Shown one piece after another: positions 1-7,643 of a stretch of 64,000 nucleotides of DNA. Position 1 is the stretch's first letter, and the number at the start of each line of letters is the position of its first letter. The DNA comes from Bacteroidales bacterium 52_46 (GTDB taxonomy: Bacteria; Bacteroidota; Bacteroidia; Bacteroidales; Muribaculaceae): contig MNQK01000027.1 of assembly GCA_001915385.1 (NCBI GenBank), forward strand, positions 1 through 64,000, given 5' to 3'. The translations under genes were made by a program, and so were the position numbers. Below the pieces are notes generated by a model. The model had not been told where the DNA came from. It worked only from the letters and a program-made list of their open reading frames with translations, and ran no database searches.

Positions 1-94
1 AAACTCTTTTTTTATTCGCTTTGTCATTGCTAATTATATTTGGTAATAGAATAACAGCCAGGATGGAAAAAAGATGTTGAAAGATTGACCAGTA

Positions 95-117
95 GTAGGC
101 TGCACCCCGGTGCAGCC
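95..117 (+). repeat. GTAG-foot hairpin, family A (copy A1)
   Basis: GTAG at 95-98 runs straight into a perfect 9-bp inverted repeat, GGCTGCACC / GGTGCAGCC (98-106 and 109-117), with a 2-nt loop. The same sequence recurs at 18905 and a variant at 6980. It lies downstream of the phosphoesterase gene, which is read on the minus strand and ends at 136, so it may also act as a 3' end structure. The GTAG foot is the hallmark described for REP elements moved by RAYT transposases; that link is inference. Confidence 0.8.
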
Positions 118-135
118 GAAACACCCGACAATCCC

Positions 136-639
136 TCATACCTTCCTTTTCCCAAGTTCAATAACCTCTAAATCGCGCATCTCCCCGCCGTCGATTGTCA
201 GCTTCACGAGCGTGCGCACCTGCTGCCATCCGTGCGTCCCCGCCGCCCCCGGATTGATATGCAGCAGTCCGAGCCGGCTGTCATACATCACCTTCAGTAT
301 ATGCGAATGCCCGCACACCATCAGCCCCGTTTTCCCGTAGATGAGCGACTGCTCCACACCCGGAGCATACTTCCCGGGATAACCGCCGATATGACGCAGA
401 TGCACCCTGACGCCCTCCACTTCAAACGTCTCCACCTCACGGCACGCACGCCTCACCTCTCCCCCGTCGATATTGCCCGACACGGCACGCACCACCGGCG
501 CAATCTCCTGCAACCGTCTTACTATGCTCATATCTCCGATGTCGCCGGCATGCCATATCTCGTCACAATCCTTGAAATGCGTCTCATAACGCGTGTCCCA
601 GCACGAATGCGTGTCCGACAGTATCCCTATTCTTTTCAT
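136..639 (-). CDS. YfcE/MJ0936-type metallophosphoesterase
   Basis: Small cytoplasmic calcineurin-like phosphoesterase of 167 residues, the usual length for the YfcE/MJ0936 group, whose members hydrolyse phosphodiesters using two metal ions. The metal-ligand motifs are all visible: SDTH at 8-11, HAGD at 30-33, GN at 55-56, GHSH at 110-113, and a late HINPGA stretch from 127. There is no signal peptide. The ATG (637-639) overlaps the stop of the upstream lipoprotein gene by 4 bp, so the two are translationally coupled and form one operon. The physiological substrate cannot be read from the sequence. Confidence 0.9.
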   Translation of the reverse strand: MKRIGILSDTHSCWDTRYETHFKDCDEIWHAGDIGDMSIVRRLQEIAPVVRAVSGNIDGGEVRRACREVETFEVEGVRVHLRHIGGYPGKYAPGVEQSLIYGKTGLMVCGHSHILKVMYDSRLGLLHINPGAAGTHGWQQVRTLVKLTIDGGEMRDLEVIELGKRKV

Positions 640-2786
640 CGTTTTATAAGTTCAAGTGCCACAGGTATGGCCGTATTTCCGTCATGGTCAAAACCGGCCA
701 CACCGTTTGGCGTGAAATACTCTACCGCTATCTCGTTGCGGCCTCTTGCAAGCTCCACCGCGATAGGCTCCGTCGTGCCGCACATCGAAGCCCAGTCTTC
801 GGCCGGACTCCACATCTCCGGACCGCGCTGCGACAGCACCATCACTCCGGCCTGCTCGCCGTTCACCTTCAATACACGCAGCGCATACTGCCTGTTTTTG
901 TTGACGATGCCGAGCCCGTCGAGATAACGCAGCCTCACGTAATATCCACCTCCCGACGCCGATTCATAGTCAAACACTATCCTTGCGTTCTTATAACGCG
1001 TCGACTCAACATGTTTCGACGCCAGGTCTTTATTGGCCAGCACACGTCCGCCGGTCGGAGCCACGGCGCTGCACGCAATCGACACACTGTCCTTCGCCGG
1101 AATATAAAGCCGGTTTTTCGAGGCATACCCGGTCACCGTATTCGCCACATCGGCTTCAAAACTTACCGCCGTCACCGGGGCAGCGTTATACAGTTCATAT
1201 TGTCCGCGGCCTATAATCTCGTCGACCGCACCGTTGAGATACACTATGAAATATCCCGTCTCACCCGATTTTATCGAATACTTGCGCGGGCTCTCCACCG
1301 TCACCTCCGGGGCGCGCGGCATCTGCTTCCGCTCCGCCACATTTATACCGTCTGACACTCCGGTGCTTCCGGCAAGCACTATCTCCACCTCATGTTCCCC
1401 CTCGATGTCGGTGCCTACTTTCCCCTCCGCACTTATCACTCCGTCAATCGAGAATGTCGACACCACGTCACCCTTGCCGCGTACCGTGACATTCAGCGTC
1501 CCGTTTCTGTACTTCAATCCGCTTACACGGTGATAATCGCCAAGCATGTCATGCACGTATGGCTGTATCCTCAGTCCGTCAGCCTCCGGCATCAGGCCGA
1601 ACACCGTGCGGAGCGTCACACCCTGCAGCAGTCGCAACGCGTAACCGTCGGCCACGCTCTTTGCCACCAGACTCGCATAGCTCAATGCCCACGCGTCGCC
1701 GTTCTTCTCCATTGCCGACGCTATCGCCCACATTGCCGACGTAAGTGCCCCGCGACGGCTCTCACCCTCAAGTCCCTGGTCGGGATAGGTCGCCGGCACC
1801 TTTCCCTCCGTCATCGGAGTATTCGATATTATACGCGATGCCATCGCTTCCCCCGTTCCGTCCGTCACCACCGCAAGAGCCTGCGCTATGTTGTCGGCTG
1901 CTGTCACCGACACTGGATACGGCCGCTGGTACAGCGTCTGGCTCAGCATCCCGAGATTAGGTATCCAGAACCGCTTCGCTATATTCTCGCCCAATTCCGC
2001 CACGAACTCCTCCTCATAGCTGCCGGGCAGCAATGTATTGACCCAGCGCATAGCGGCAAGCCTGCTTATGTTCCCCTCCAAAGTCATCATCGCCGCCGCA
2101 TCTCCCGCACCGGCCCAGTCGGGCATTTCCCGAATGTCCATCTCAGGGGGCACCCCGGCAAACAATCCCTCCCGCCGGTCATATACATAATATATGTCGC
2201 AGTCAATAAGCTTTTTCAACGCTTCCGCGCGGTCGTGCGCCCGTTTTTCGTCGGCTTCGGTCGCCGACACTGCCGCTGCCGCCACTCCCCATGTCGCGTC
2301 GGCCATCGATACGGGCCACCGGTACGCCCCTTTCGCGTATTCCACAATCTCTCCTCCGGCAATACGGCTGTCGACCGCCATCGCTGCGCTATCGCAGTCA
2401 AGCAGACATTCGCTGACATAAATTCCGTAAGGCGTAAATTCATCATAATCGCCCGAAGGCACATGTGTCTCCCTGTTAAACAGATACGTTATCAGCCCGT
2501 CGCTGCCCGACATCGTGATGCCGTCGGTTTTCGTGCCGTGCACCCGCTCAAGCCGTTCTCCGGTGTCGGTCCTGATTATCATGGAGTCCCCTTTTGCAGT
2601 CAGGGTCAGCGACTGCGACACAAAACTGTCGGGATACACCGTGTAGTCGTCGCATGAATAAATTGCCCCGACCTTCTCCATCCGCCTTTCGCAGCCCGTC
2701 GACATGACTATCACGGCTACGGCAGCCGCAAGTTTGAAAATCCTTGCGGCTGCCGTCCTGATAATATCCGTCCCCATTGTCGTCAT
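636..2786 (-). CDS. Unrecognised lipoprotein, six-hairpin-glycosidase-like
   Basis: A 716-residue protein with a signal peptide ending in a likely lipobox (S-T-G-Cys32), so probably anchored in an envelope membrane. I do not recognise the family firmly. Residues about 190-460 contain a mostly alpha-helical region with repeated Ala-rich helices, and a stretch (RRGALTSAMWAIAS) resembling the (alpha/alpha)6 toroid of glycoside hydrolases or the Bacteroidota DUF4450 proteins. The C-terminal third looks like beta-sandwich domains, possibly carbohydrate-binding. No catalytic pair can be assigned. It is followed by the phosphoesterase gene with an ATGA overlap. A glycan-related job is inference. Met1 and Met4 are both possible starts. 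Confidence 0.5.
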   Translation of the reverse strand: MTTMGTDIIRTAAARIFKLAAAVAVIVMSTGCERRMEKVGAIYSCDDYTVYPDSFVSQSLTLTAKGDSMIIRTDTGERLERVHGTKTDGITMSGSDGLITYLFNRETHVPSGDYDEFTPYGIYVSECLLDCDSAAMAVDSRIAGGEIVEYAKGAYRWPVSMADATWGVAAAAVSATEADEKRAHDRAEALKKLIDCDIYYVYDRREGLFAGVPPEMDIREMPDWAGAGDAAAMMTLEGNISRLAAMRWVNTLLPGSYEEEFVAELGENIAKRFWIPNLGMLSQTLYQRPYPVSVTAADNIAQALAVVTDGTGEAMASRIISNTPMTEGKVPATYPDQGLEGESRRGALTSAMWAIASAMEKNGDAWALSYASLVAKSVADGYALRLLQGVTLRTVFGLMPEADGLRIQPYVHDMLGDYHRVSGLKYRNGTLNVTVRGKGDVVSTFSIDGVISAEGKVGTDIEGEHEVEIVLAGSTGVSDGINVAERKQMPRAPEVTVESPRKYSIKSGETGYFIVYLNGAVDEIIGRGQYELYNAAPVTAVSFEADVANTVTGYASKNRLYIPAKDSVSIACSAVAPTGGRVLANKDLASKHVESTRYKNARIVFDYESASGGGYYVRLRYLDGLGIVNKNRQYALRVLKVNGEQAGVMVLSQRGPEMWSPAEDWASMCGTTEPIAVELARGRNEIAVEYFTPNGVAGFDHDGNTAIPVALELIKR

Positions 2787-2853
2787 GTCCCGGTACTCGT
2801 TTTTAAATAGATAATCTTAATGATATAACAAAAGTCGGATTAAATTGTAGAAG

Positions 2854-2903
2854 GGTGTTGCAGGACTCCCAATAGTAGGGAATTTTACAGTTTTGCAACA
2901 TCC
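2854..2903. repeat. TTGCA-bounded intergenic module (F1)
   Basis: A short element bounded by GGTGTTGCA (2854-2862) and TGCAACATCC (2894-2903) as inverted ends, with an internal CCAATAGTAGGGA. The same ends and core are found around the large REP-like pair at 47677-47827, and related TTGCA ends flank the hairpin at 18905. This copy has no GTAG hairpin inside and could be the unoccupied form. It lies between the lipoprotein gene start and the peptidase stop. Confidence 0.55.
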
Positions 2904-2928
2904 TCGCTCAGTATAGCTTCCCCCTCCG

Positions 2929-4134
2929 CTACAATCCCAACTTTTTCTTTATATCCTTGGGAATGGCCTCCTTATTGACATATATGTCAACAGTCTTGGC
3001 AAGGAAATAAGGCTCCGACACGTAGAAAAATCCGTCGTACACCTGATTGGTATCCCATGAATTTTTCACCTTGTAATAACGGTTGCCGTTCTGGTCCTTG
3101 GCGATACCCACGATTTCCATGCCGTGGTCGTCGGTCGTCTCCTGGCGGTCAAACATCTCCTGACGCGATTCCTGAGTCACCTCTATCTCCTCGCACGGGC
3201 CGTCAATCTCAAACTGTTTGTCGGCGCGTTCCTTGTCCGACAGTTTCACCCAGCGTGCGAGCTCGGTACCTTCGAGATCGGCCTTATCGGTAGGTTTCGG
3301 CATCACTGCATAACCTTTCACCCATTTGAAGCCGCCTTCGCTGACATCGGCTGCCCATACTACGCTGTATCCCTTCTCTATGGAGTTGTCCACGATTGCC
3401 TTCATCTCCTCCATAGGCACGTTGTAATACTTGCCCCAAAGCCAGTTGTCGGCCACCTCGAGCACAAACGGCTCGTAGTACGGATGATGGGTGAACGAAG
3501 TTATGGCCGCATAATCGTCAGTGTCGAGGCCGAGGCTCTTGGCATAGCTTTGCGGAGTGTAGCTCACGCCGTCCACGGTAAATGTCTCGGGCGCTTTGCC
3601 TAAATAAGCGTCGAGTATCGCCTCATACCCTTTGCGCCACGATGTCGATATGCGTTTGTTCGGATTTTTTCTGACTGCGTCGAGATATGCTTTCAGCACA
3701 GCGTCAAGCTCGCCGTGCACATGTTTCTCCTCGCCGTATTCCAGTCCGGAATACACGCTTTCGGGCACCGCGCCGTAACGTTTCCACACGTAGGGCACAT
3801 CGAGCACCGAACCGCCGGCGGCGAAATTGGTCGCGCCGTTCATTCGCACATAATTCTCGGCTTTATCCAGATAGCACTGGCGCACGGTATACATCTCCGA
3901 AAGGTCAAGTTCCTTGCCCCCTTTGCGCATGATTTCATCCTCGAAAAACGATGTGCCTGCGAAACACCAGCATGTCCCGCTCTTGTTCTGATCCTTCACC
4001 GGAGTGGTTTTGAGCACCTTTACGTCAGTGAACACAAATCCTCCCGTAGAGTCGTTCTTCTCCTCTTTGGCATCGTCGGCATAAACGCTTACAGCTGCCG
4101 ACAAAAGCACGATTGCACTTAAAATTTTCTTCAT
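2929..4134 (-). CDS. pepC: Aminopeptidase C-like C1B peptidase, exported
   Basis: Papain-fold cysteine peptidase of the bleomycin hydrolase/PepC group (C1B). I chose the ATG at 4134 because it begins a normal signal peptide (MKKILSAIVLLSAAVSVYA); an upstream in-frame start would add 21 residues before it. From that start the protein is 401 residues. The catalytic Cys is in KSGTCWCFA (Cys55), the His in DDHGMEIVG (His337) and the Asn in KNSWD (Asn358). PepC proteins are normally cytoplasmic hexamers; an exported version is typical of Bacteroidota and probably acts on peptides in the periplasm or outside. The last residues KKKLGL do not match the usual autoinhibitory tail exactly. Confidence 0.88.
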   Translation of the reverse strand: MKKILSAIVLLSAAVSVYADDAKEEKNDSTGGFVFTDVKVLKTTPVKDQNKSGTCWCFAGTSFFEDEIMRKGGKELDLSEMYTVRQCYLDKAENYVRMNGATNFAAGGSVLDVPYVWKRYGAVPESVYSGLEYGEEKHVHGELDAVLKAYLDAVRKNPNKRISTSWRKGYEAILDAYLGKAPETFTVDGVSYTPQSYAKSLGLDTDDYAAITSFTHHPYYEPFVLEVADNWLWGKYYNVPMEEMKAIVDNSIEKGYSVVWAADVSEGGFKWVKGYAVMPKPTDKADLEGTELARWVKLSDKERADKQFEIDGPCEEIEVTQESRQEMFDRQETTDDHGMEIVGIAKDQNGNRYYKVKNSWDTNQVYDGFFYVSEPYFLAKTVDIYVNKEAIPKDIKKKLGL

Positions 4135-4257
4135 GGTCCGTATCTTGTTTAGTTTTATTACATTAACAACTTCCCCATAGCATTTGCGGCGTTTCATCGC
4201 GCAACAATGTATTTGCAGAACAAGTAAACAATAAGTGTATTTGCGATATTATCAGAT

Positions 4258-4275
4258 GGTGACCGTACGGTCACC
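4258..4275. repeat. Perfect 18-bp palindrome
   Basis: GGTGACCGTACGGTCACC is fully self-complementary with no loop. It could be a dimeric-regulator operator for pepC or part of the dispersed hairpin cluster beside it; nothing in the window identifies a cognate protein. Confidence 0.7.
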
Positions 4276-4462
4276 GATTTAGCAGTAACCGGGTACACCG
4301 GAGCGCAGCGTAGGTGTGCCCGGTGTGGCTACATCCACACAAAAGGCGCCCGAAGGCCGCCGATTTATACACTACTGCAACGTTCTCTCCACAAGGTTCC
4401 CCCTGTTCTTACTGCAAAGTTATCACTTTTTATTAAAAATTTTACGTCAAAAAGTTACAATG

Positions 4463-4494
4463 TCTGTTTTTTTATCGCATTTTTCTTACCTTTG
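4463..4494 (+). promoter_or_regulatory. Bacteroidota-type promoter of nfnAB
   Basis: TACCTTTG at 4487-4494 matches the -7 consensus TAnnTTTG. TCTG at 4463-4466, 20 nt upstream, is one base from the -33 TTTG. Transcription would start near 4500, about 50 nt before the ATG at 4550. Confidence 0.65.
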
Positions 4495-4549
4495 CCTATC
4501 AATCTTTATCACCCGCGCCACTTTTTGCTCGGAACAATAGTTTTTGATT

Positions 4550-5332
4550 ATGAACAGAATTATCCATAAACAGCATTTCTCGGAAAACGTAGTTCAGCTC
4601 GTCGTCGAAGCCCCGCTGATAGCACGTTCGCGTCGTCCGGGACACTTCGTTATCGTCATCGCCGATGAAAAAGGCGAACGCATCCCCCTCACCATCGCCG
4701 ACGCCGACCCCGATGCCGGGACAATCACCCTCGTCATCCAGGCCATCGGCGACTCAACACGCAAAATCTGCGCCCTCAATCCCGGCGACTCGCTCCACGA
4801 CGTGGTAGGTCCCCTCGGGCGCGCCACCCACATTGAGAAATTCGGCACCGTCGTATGCTGCGGCGGTGGCGTAGGCGTCGCTCCGCTGCTGCCTATCATA
4901 AAGGCCATGAAACAGGCCGGCAACAAAGTCATCTCCGTACTCGCCGCCCGTACCCGCGACCTCATCATACTCCGCGACCAGGTAGCCGAATACTCCGACG
5001 AAGTCATCATCATGACCGACGACGGCTCCGACGGACGCAAAGGACTCGTCACCGACGGCGTGGAATCAGTCATACAGCGCGAGCACGTCGACCTCGTCGT
5101 CACCATCGGTCCCGCCATAATGATGAAATTCGTATCACTCCTCACAAAAAAATACGACATTCCCACCGTCGCCTCCCTCAACACCATAATGGTCGACGGC
5201 ACAGGCATGTGCGGAGCCTGCCGCGTCACCATCGACGGCACAATGAAATTCGTCTGCGTCGACGGCCCCGAATTCGACGCCCACAAAGTCGACTTCGACG
5301 AAATGCTAATGCGCCTCCGCTCCTACTCCTGA
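4550..5332 (+). CDS. nfnA: Sulfide/dihydroorotate dehydrogenase-like FAD/NAD subunit (NfnA type)
   Basis: 260-residue FAD- and NAD(P)-binding electron-transfer subunit of the ferredoxin reductase fold. Together with the next gene it resembles the NfnAB complex, which couples NADH, NADPH and ferredoxin. Visible parts are the FAD-binding strand PGHFVIVIAD, the nucleotide-binding CCGGGVGVAPLLP stretch and a C-terminal Cys cluster (GMCGACRVTI and a later FVCVDGPEF) for the 2Fe-2S centre. I use the ATG at 4550; a TTG at 4544 is in frame. Coding-strand bases are strikingly C-rich in third positions. The partner gene follows after 149 bp of repeats. An older reading is the small subunit of glutamate synthase, but the paired architecture favours Nfn. 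Confidence 0.82.
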   Translation: MNRIIHKQHFSENVVQLVVEAPLIARSRRPGHFVIVIADEKGERIPLTIADADPDAGTITLVIQAIGDSTRKICALNPGDSLHDVVGPLGRATHIEKFGTVVCCGGGVGVAPLLPIIKAMKQAGNKVISVLAARTRDLIILRDQVAEYSDEVIIMTDDGSDGRKGLVTDGVESVIQREHVDLVVTIGPAIMMKFVSLLTKKYDIPTVASLNTIMVDGTGMCGACRVTIDGTMKFVCVDGPEFDAHKVDFDEMLMRLRSYS

Positions 5333-5381
5333 CGCCCTCCTAAAGGCCAATAATAGCCGGAGGCACCGGCCACCCCCATTA

Positions 5382-5448
5382 GCCACCCTATTGGCCCCAT
5401 TGGCCCTATCCGGCCTATCCCCCTACAATAGCTATAATAGCTAAAAAT
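5382..5448. repeat. Period-9 intergenic array, GGCC/GCTA type (G5)
   Basis: Successive 9-10 bp units such as GGCCCCATT (5393), GGCCCTATCC (5402), GGCCTATCC (5412), GCTATAATA (5431) and GCTAAAAAT (5440). The units change from a GGCC core to a GCTA core along the array. It sits between nfnA and nfnB, inside the presumed transcript. Stop codons and changing unit lengths argue against coding. Confidence 0.7.
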
Positions 5449-5460
5449 CCCCCACCAATT

Positions 5461-5488
5461 ATGAATTATGAATTGTGAATTATGAATT
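5461..5488 (+). repeat. Heptamer tandem repeat over the nfnB start codon
   Basis: Four consecutive 7-bp units, ATGAATT, ATGAATT, GTGAATT, ATGAATT. The ATG of the last unit (5482) is the start codon of nfnB. Upstream ATGs at 5461 and 5468 each open a frame that stops within six codons, so only 5482 gives the full protein. Confidence 0.85.
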
Positions 5489-6951
5489 CAACAAATACCC
5501 GCGACGCCCAGTGGCGTCAGCAACTCCGCGACTCCATGTCCGCCAAAGAGCGCACAGCCATACCACGCGCTAAAATGCCCGAGCTCGACCCCGCCTACCG
5601 CATCACCTGCAACGAGGAAGTCAACCAAGGGCTCAACGAAGAGCAGGCCGTCACCGAAGCCACCCGCTGCCTCGACTGCCCCGACCCGCAGTGCATGACA
5701 GGCTGCCCCGTAGGCATCAACATACCCGGATTCATCAAAAACATACAGCGCCGCAACTTCCGCGAAGCCGCCATGGTACTCAAAGAGACATCCGCCCTCC
5801 CCGCCGTGTGCGGCCGCGTATGCCCCCAGGAACGCCAGTGCGAGTCACGCTGCATCTACCTTAAGATGAAGAAACCCGCCGTCGCCATCGGCTACCTCGA
5901 ACGCTTCGCCGCCGACACCCAACGGCTCTCCGGCTCCGGCGACCTCCCCGCCTGCCAACCCTCCAACGGCATGCGCATTGCCGTCGTAGGCTCAGGCCCC
6001 GCCGGACTCTCATTCGCCGGCGACATGGTCAAACTCGGTTATGACGTAACCGTCTACGAAGCCCTCCACCAGATTGGCGGCGTGCTCAAATACGGCATCC
6101 CCGAATTCCGTCTTCCCAACGCCGTGGTCGACGTCGAAATCGACACCCTCGCACGCATGGGCGTCACCTTCGTCAAAGACTGCATCATCGGCAAGACACT
6201 CTCCTACGAAGCACTCCGCGACCTCGGCTACGACGGCATATTCATCGCCTCCGGAGCCGGACTCCCCCGCTTCATGGGCATACCAGGCGAAAACCTCATC
6301 AACATCCTCTCATCCAACGAATACCTCACCCGCATCAACCTCATGGGAGCCGGACGCGGCGACTGGGCCACACCCGTGCCCAAAGGCGACACCGTAGCCA
6401 TCATCGGAGGCGGCAACACCGCAATGGACTCCGTCCGCACAGCCCGTCGCATGGGAGCCAAGCGTGCCATAATCGTCTACCGCCGCAGCGAGGAAGAGAT
6501 GCCCGCGCGCCTCGAGGAAATCAAGCACGCCAAAGAAGAAGGCATCGAATTCCTCACCCTCCACAACCCCATAGAATACATCGGCGACGACAAAGGCCAT
6601 GTGCGCCGCATGCGTCTGCAGCGCATGGAGCTCGGCGAACCCGACGCCTCCGGCCGCCGCTCACCCGTGCCCGTCCCCGGCGACATAGTCGACATCGACG
6701 TCGACGTCGTGGTAGTCAGCGTAGGCGTATCCCCCAACCCCCTCATCCCCCATGCATTCACCGGACTCGACGTAACCCGCCGCGGCACCCTCGTTGTCGA
6801 CGACACCCTCCTCACCACCCTCCCCGACACCTACGCCGGAGGCGACATAGTCCGCGGAGGAGCCACCGTAATCCTCGCAATGGGCGATGGCCGCGCCGCC
6901 GCCACCTCAATGCACACCGCCCTCACCGCCAAAAAGCAACAACAGCAATAA
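5482..6951 (+). CDS. nfnB: NADPH-dependent glutamate synthase-like / NfnB subunit
   Basis: 489 residues, the usual length of the GltD/NfnB (homotetrameric 'GltA') family. The N-terminal domain has two cysteine sets for 4Fe-4S clusters: Cys63, 66, 71, 75 and Cys110, 114, 120, 124. The FAD site GSGPAG is at 170-175 and a second dinucleotide site (IIGGGNTAMD) follows near 310. With NfnA it should form a cytoplasmic ferredoxin-NADP(H)-NAD(H) electron-transfer complex. The start ATG is the fourth unit of a heptamer repeat, and the C-terminus ends in a short Lys-Gln run. No large glutamate synthase subunit is nearby, which supports the Nfn reading over glutamate synthesis. Confidence 0.85.
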   Translation: MNSTNTRDAQWRQQLRDSMSAKERTAIPRAKMPELDPAYRITCNEEVNQGLNEEQAVTEATRCLDCPDPQCMTGCPVGINIPGFIKNIQRRNFREAAMVLKETSALPAVCGRVCPQERQCESRCIYLKMKKPAVAIGYLERFAADTQRLSGSGDLPACQPSNGMRIAVVGSGPAGLSFAGDMVKLGYDVTVYEALHQIGGVLKYGIPEFRLPNAVVDVEIDTLARMGVTFVKDCIIGKTLSYEALRDLGYDGIFIASGAGLPRFMGIPGENLINILSSNEYLTRINLMGAGRGDWATPVPKGDTVAIIGGGNTAMDSVRTARRMGAKRAIIVYRRSEEEMPARLEEIKHAKEEGIEFLTLHNPIEYIGDDKGHVRRMRLQRMELGEPDASGRRSPVPVPGDIVDIDVDVVVVSVGVSPNPLIPHAFTGLDVTRRGTLVVDDTLLTTLPDTYAGGDIVRGGATVILAMGDGRAAATSMHTALTAKKQQQQ

Positions 6952-6979
6952 CAACAATTAACTACAATCCCCCAAAAAA

Positions 6980-7003
6980 GTAGGGCTGCTCCCCGGAGCA
7001 GCC
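6980..7003 (+). repeat. GTAG-foot hairpin, family A variant (A3)
   Basis: GTAG at 6980-6983, then GGCTGCTCC / GGAGCAGCC (6984-6992 and 6995-7003) with a CC loop. Compared with A1 and A4, one base in each arm has changed so that pairing is kept (GCAC to GCTC on the left, GTGC to GAGC on the right). It follows the nfnB stop by 28 bp and may act as its 3' structure. Confidence 0.8.
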
Positions 7004-7053
7004 GCAACCTCGCATAGCGTCTATCCCCCTCACCCTCTCTCCCCCAAAAGTCC

Positions 7054-7166
7054 CACCTGTCTGACCCGTCTGACTTGTCCGACTTGTCTGACCGGTCCGC
7101 CTCCCTCCGCCTCCCTCCGCCCACTCCTCGGAGGACTCCGAGCACTCGGAGATTTCCGAGTGCTCC
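7054..7166. repeat. Composite period-9 array, GAC type then CTC type (G1)
   Basis: Five 9-mers of GACnnGTCn type (7054-7098), two 10-mers GCCTCCCTCC (7099-7118), then 9-mers CTCGGAGGA, CTCCGAGCA, CTCGGAGAT and TTCCGAGTG (7127-7162). Each junction makes a small dyad such as GTCnGAC or CTCnGAG. The same two unit types, in the same order but on the other strand, occur at 63911-64000. Confidence 0.85.
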
Positions 7167-7198
7167 CAAAAGCTCCCGCCCCCGCCAAATAAAAAAAA

Positions 7199-7230
7199 TT
7201 TGGCAATCTCCAAAAAAATTCCTACCTTTG
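7199..7230 (+). promoter_or_regulatory. Promoter of tRNA-Leu
   Basis: Exact TTTG at 7199-7202, 20 nt, then TACCTTTG at 7223-7230, both perfect to the Bacteroidota consensus. The tRNA begins 12 nt further on. Confidence 0.85.
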
Positions 7231-7241
7231 CCCCCAAACCC

Positions 7242-7323
7242 GCGCATGTGGCGTAATTGGTAGCCGCGTTAGACTTAGGATCTAATGTCTCAGGACGTGG
7301 GGGTTCGAGTCCCTTCATGCGCA
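7242..7323 (+). tRNA. tRNA-Leu (anticodon UAG)
   Basis: Acceptor stem GCGCATG (7242-7248) pairs with CATGCGC (7316-7322), with discriminator A at 7323; CCA is not encoded. The anticodon stem TTAGA/TCTAA (7269-7273, 7281-7285) encloses loop CTTAGGA with anticodon TAG at 7276-7278, reading CUN Leu codons. A long variable arm and the GGTTCGAGT T-loop fit the class II leucine tRNA. A consensus promoter lies directly upstream and a strong hairpin with T-run directly downstream. Confidence 0.95.
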
Positions 7324-7335
7324 CTTCAAACCACA

Positions 7336-7373
7336 AAAAAAGAGGAATCCCAGTTGGAATTCCTCTTTTTATT
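7336..7373 (+). terminator. Intrinsic terminator after tRNA-Leu
   Basis: AGAGGAAT (7341-7348) pairs with ATTCCTCT (7359-7366), extended by an A-run on the left and a T-run on the right. The A/T runs make it usable in both directions. Confidence 0.85.
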
Positions 7374-7405
7374 TACGCAGATTCTCGCATAAATCTCGCA
7401 GATTG

Positions 7406-7437
7406 TTTGTTATACATTATAAAAATGACTATTTTTG
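7406..7437 (+). promoter_or_regulatory. Promoter of the small-protein/GNAT pair
   Basis: TTTG at 7406-7409, 20-nt spacer, TATTTTTG at 7430-7437: a full consensus match. Transcription should start near 7444, about 14 nt before the ATG at 7458, giving a very short leader. Confidence 0.8.
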
Positions 7438-7457
7438 CATAAATAAACCTTAGTTTT

Positions 7458-7643
7458 ATGATACCTTCAAACCCCAATCCGCCAATGACACGCGAGGAAG
7501 TTAGACACTTCCACTCCGAAATGTCTCGAAAGATGAACGGGGATTTCACTCCCCGCGAGCGAAAATTATACCAAATGGCAAAAAATAATTATGAGATTAT
7601 TTTAAAAAATAATGGAGGGAAAAACCCAATATTTGGATTTTAA
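7458..7643 (+). CDS. Small protein paired with GNAT (possible antitoxin)
   Basis: 61 residues, not recognised. It begins MIPSNPNPP and has two predicted helices (TREEVRHFHSEMSRKMN and PRERKLYQMAKNNYEIIL), rich in Lys, Arg and Asn, with no membrane segment. It starts just behind a consensus promoter and overlaps the following GNAT gene by 32 nt in another frame, so the two are co-transcribed and probably coupled. Size, order and overlap match type II toxin-antitoxin pairs in which a small DNA-binding protein precedes an acetyltransferase toxin. No RHH or DUF1778 signature is clear. The local base composition is visibly more A+T-rich than the neighbours. Confidence 0.65.
   Translation: MIPSNPNPPMTREEVRHFHSEMSRKMNGDFTPRERKLYQMAKNNYEIILKNNGGKNPIFGF

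Larger units (their letters stand above)
4135..4549. other. 415-bp intergenic region with stacked dyads
   Basis: Divergent spacer between pepC and nfnA. It holds a perfect 18-bp palindrome at 4258-4275 (GGTGACCGTACGGTCACC), an imperfect 11-bp inverted repeat at 4289-4299/4313-4323 with one mismatch, and a 6-bp hairpin GTGTGG/CCACAC at 4323-4340, all within about 85 bp. The nfnA promoter is at 4463-4494. On the minus strand a TAACTTTG box is present at 4422-4415, but no TTTG lies at the normal distance, so a pepC promoter is only possible. Confidence 0.7.

Noticed and set aside
1392..2657. 421-codon plus-strand frame
   Set aside because: Antisense to the lipoprotein gene, Arg/His-rich without any domain.
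5482..6951. True glutamate synthase small subunit
   Set aside because: No large subunit nearby, and the partner gene is the NfnA type.
7054..7166. CRISPR array
   Set aside because: Units are 9 bp without spacers, and no cas genes are present anywhere in the window.
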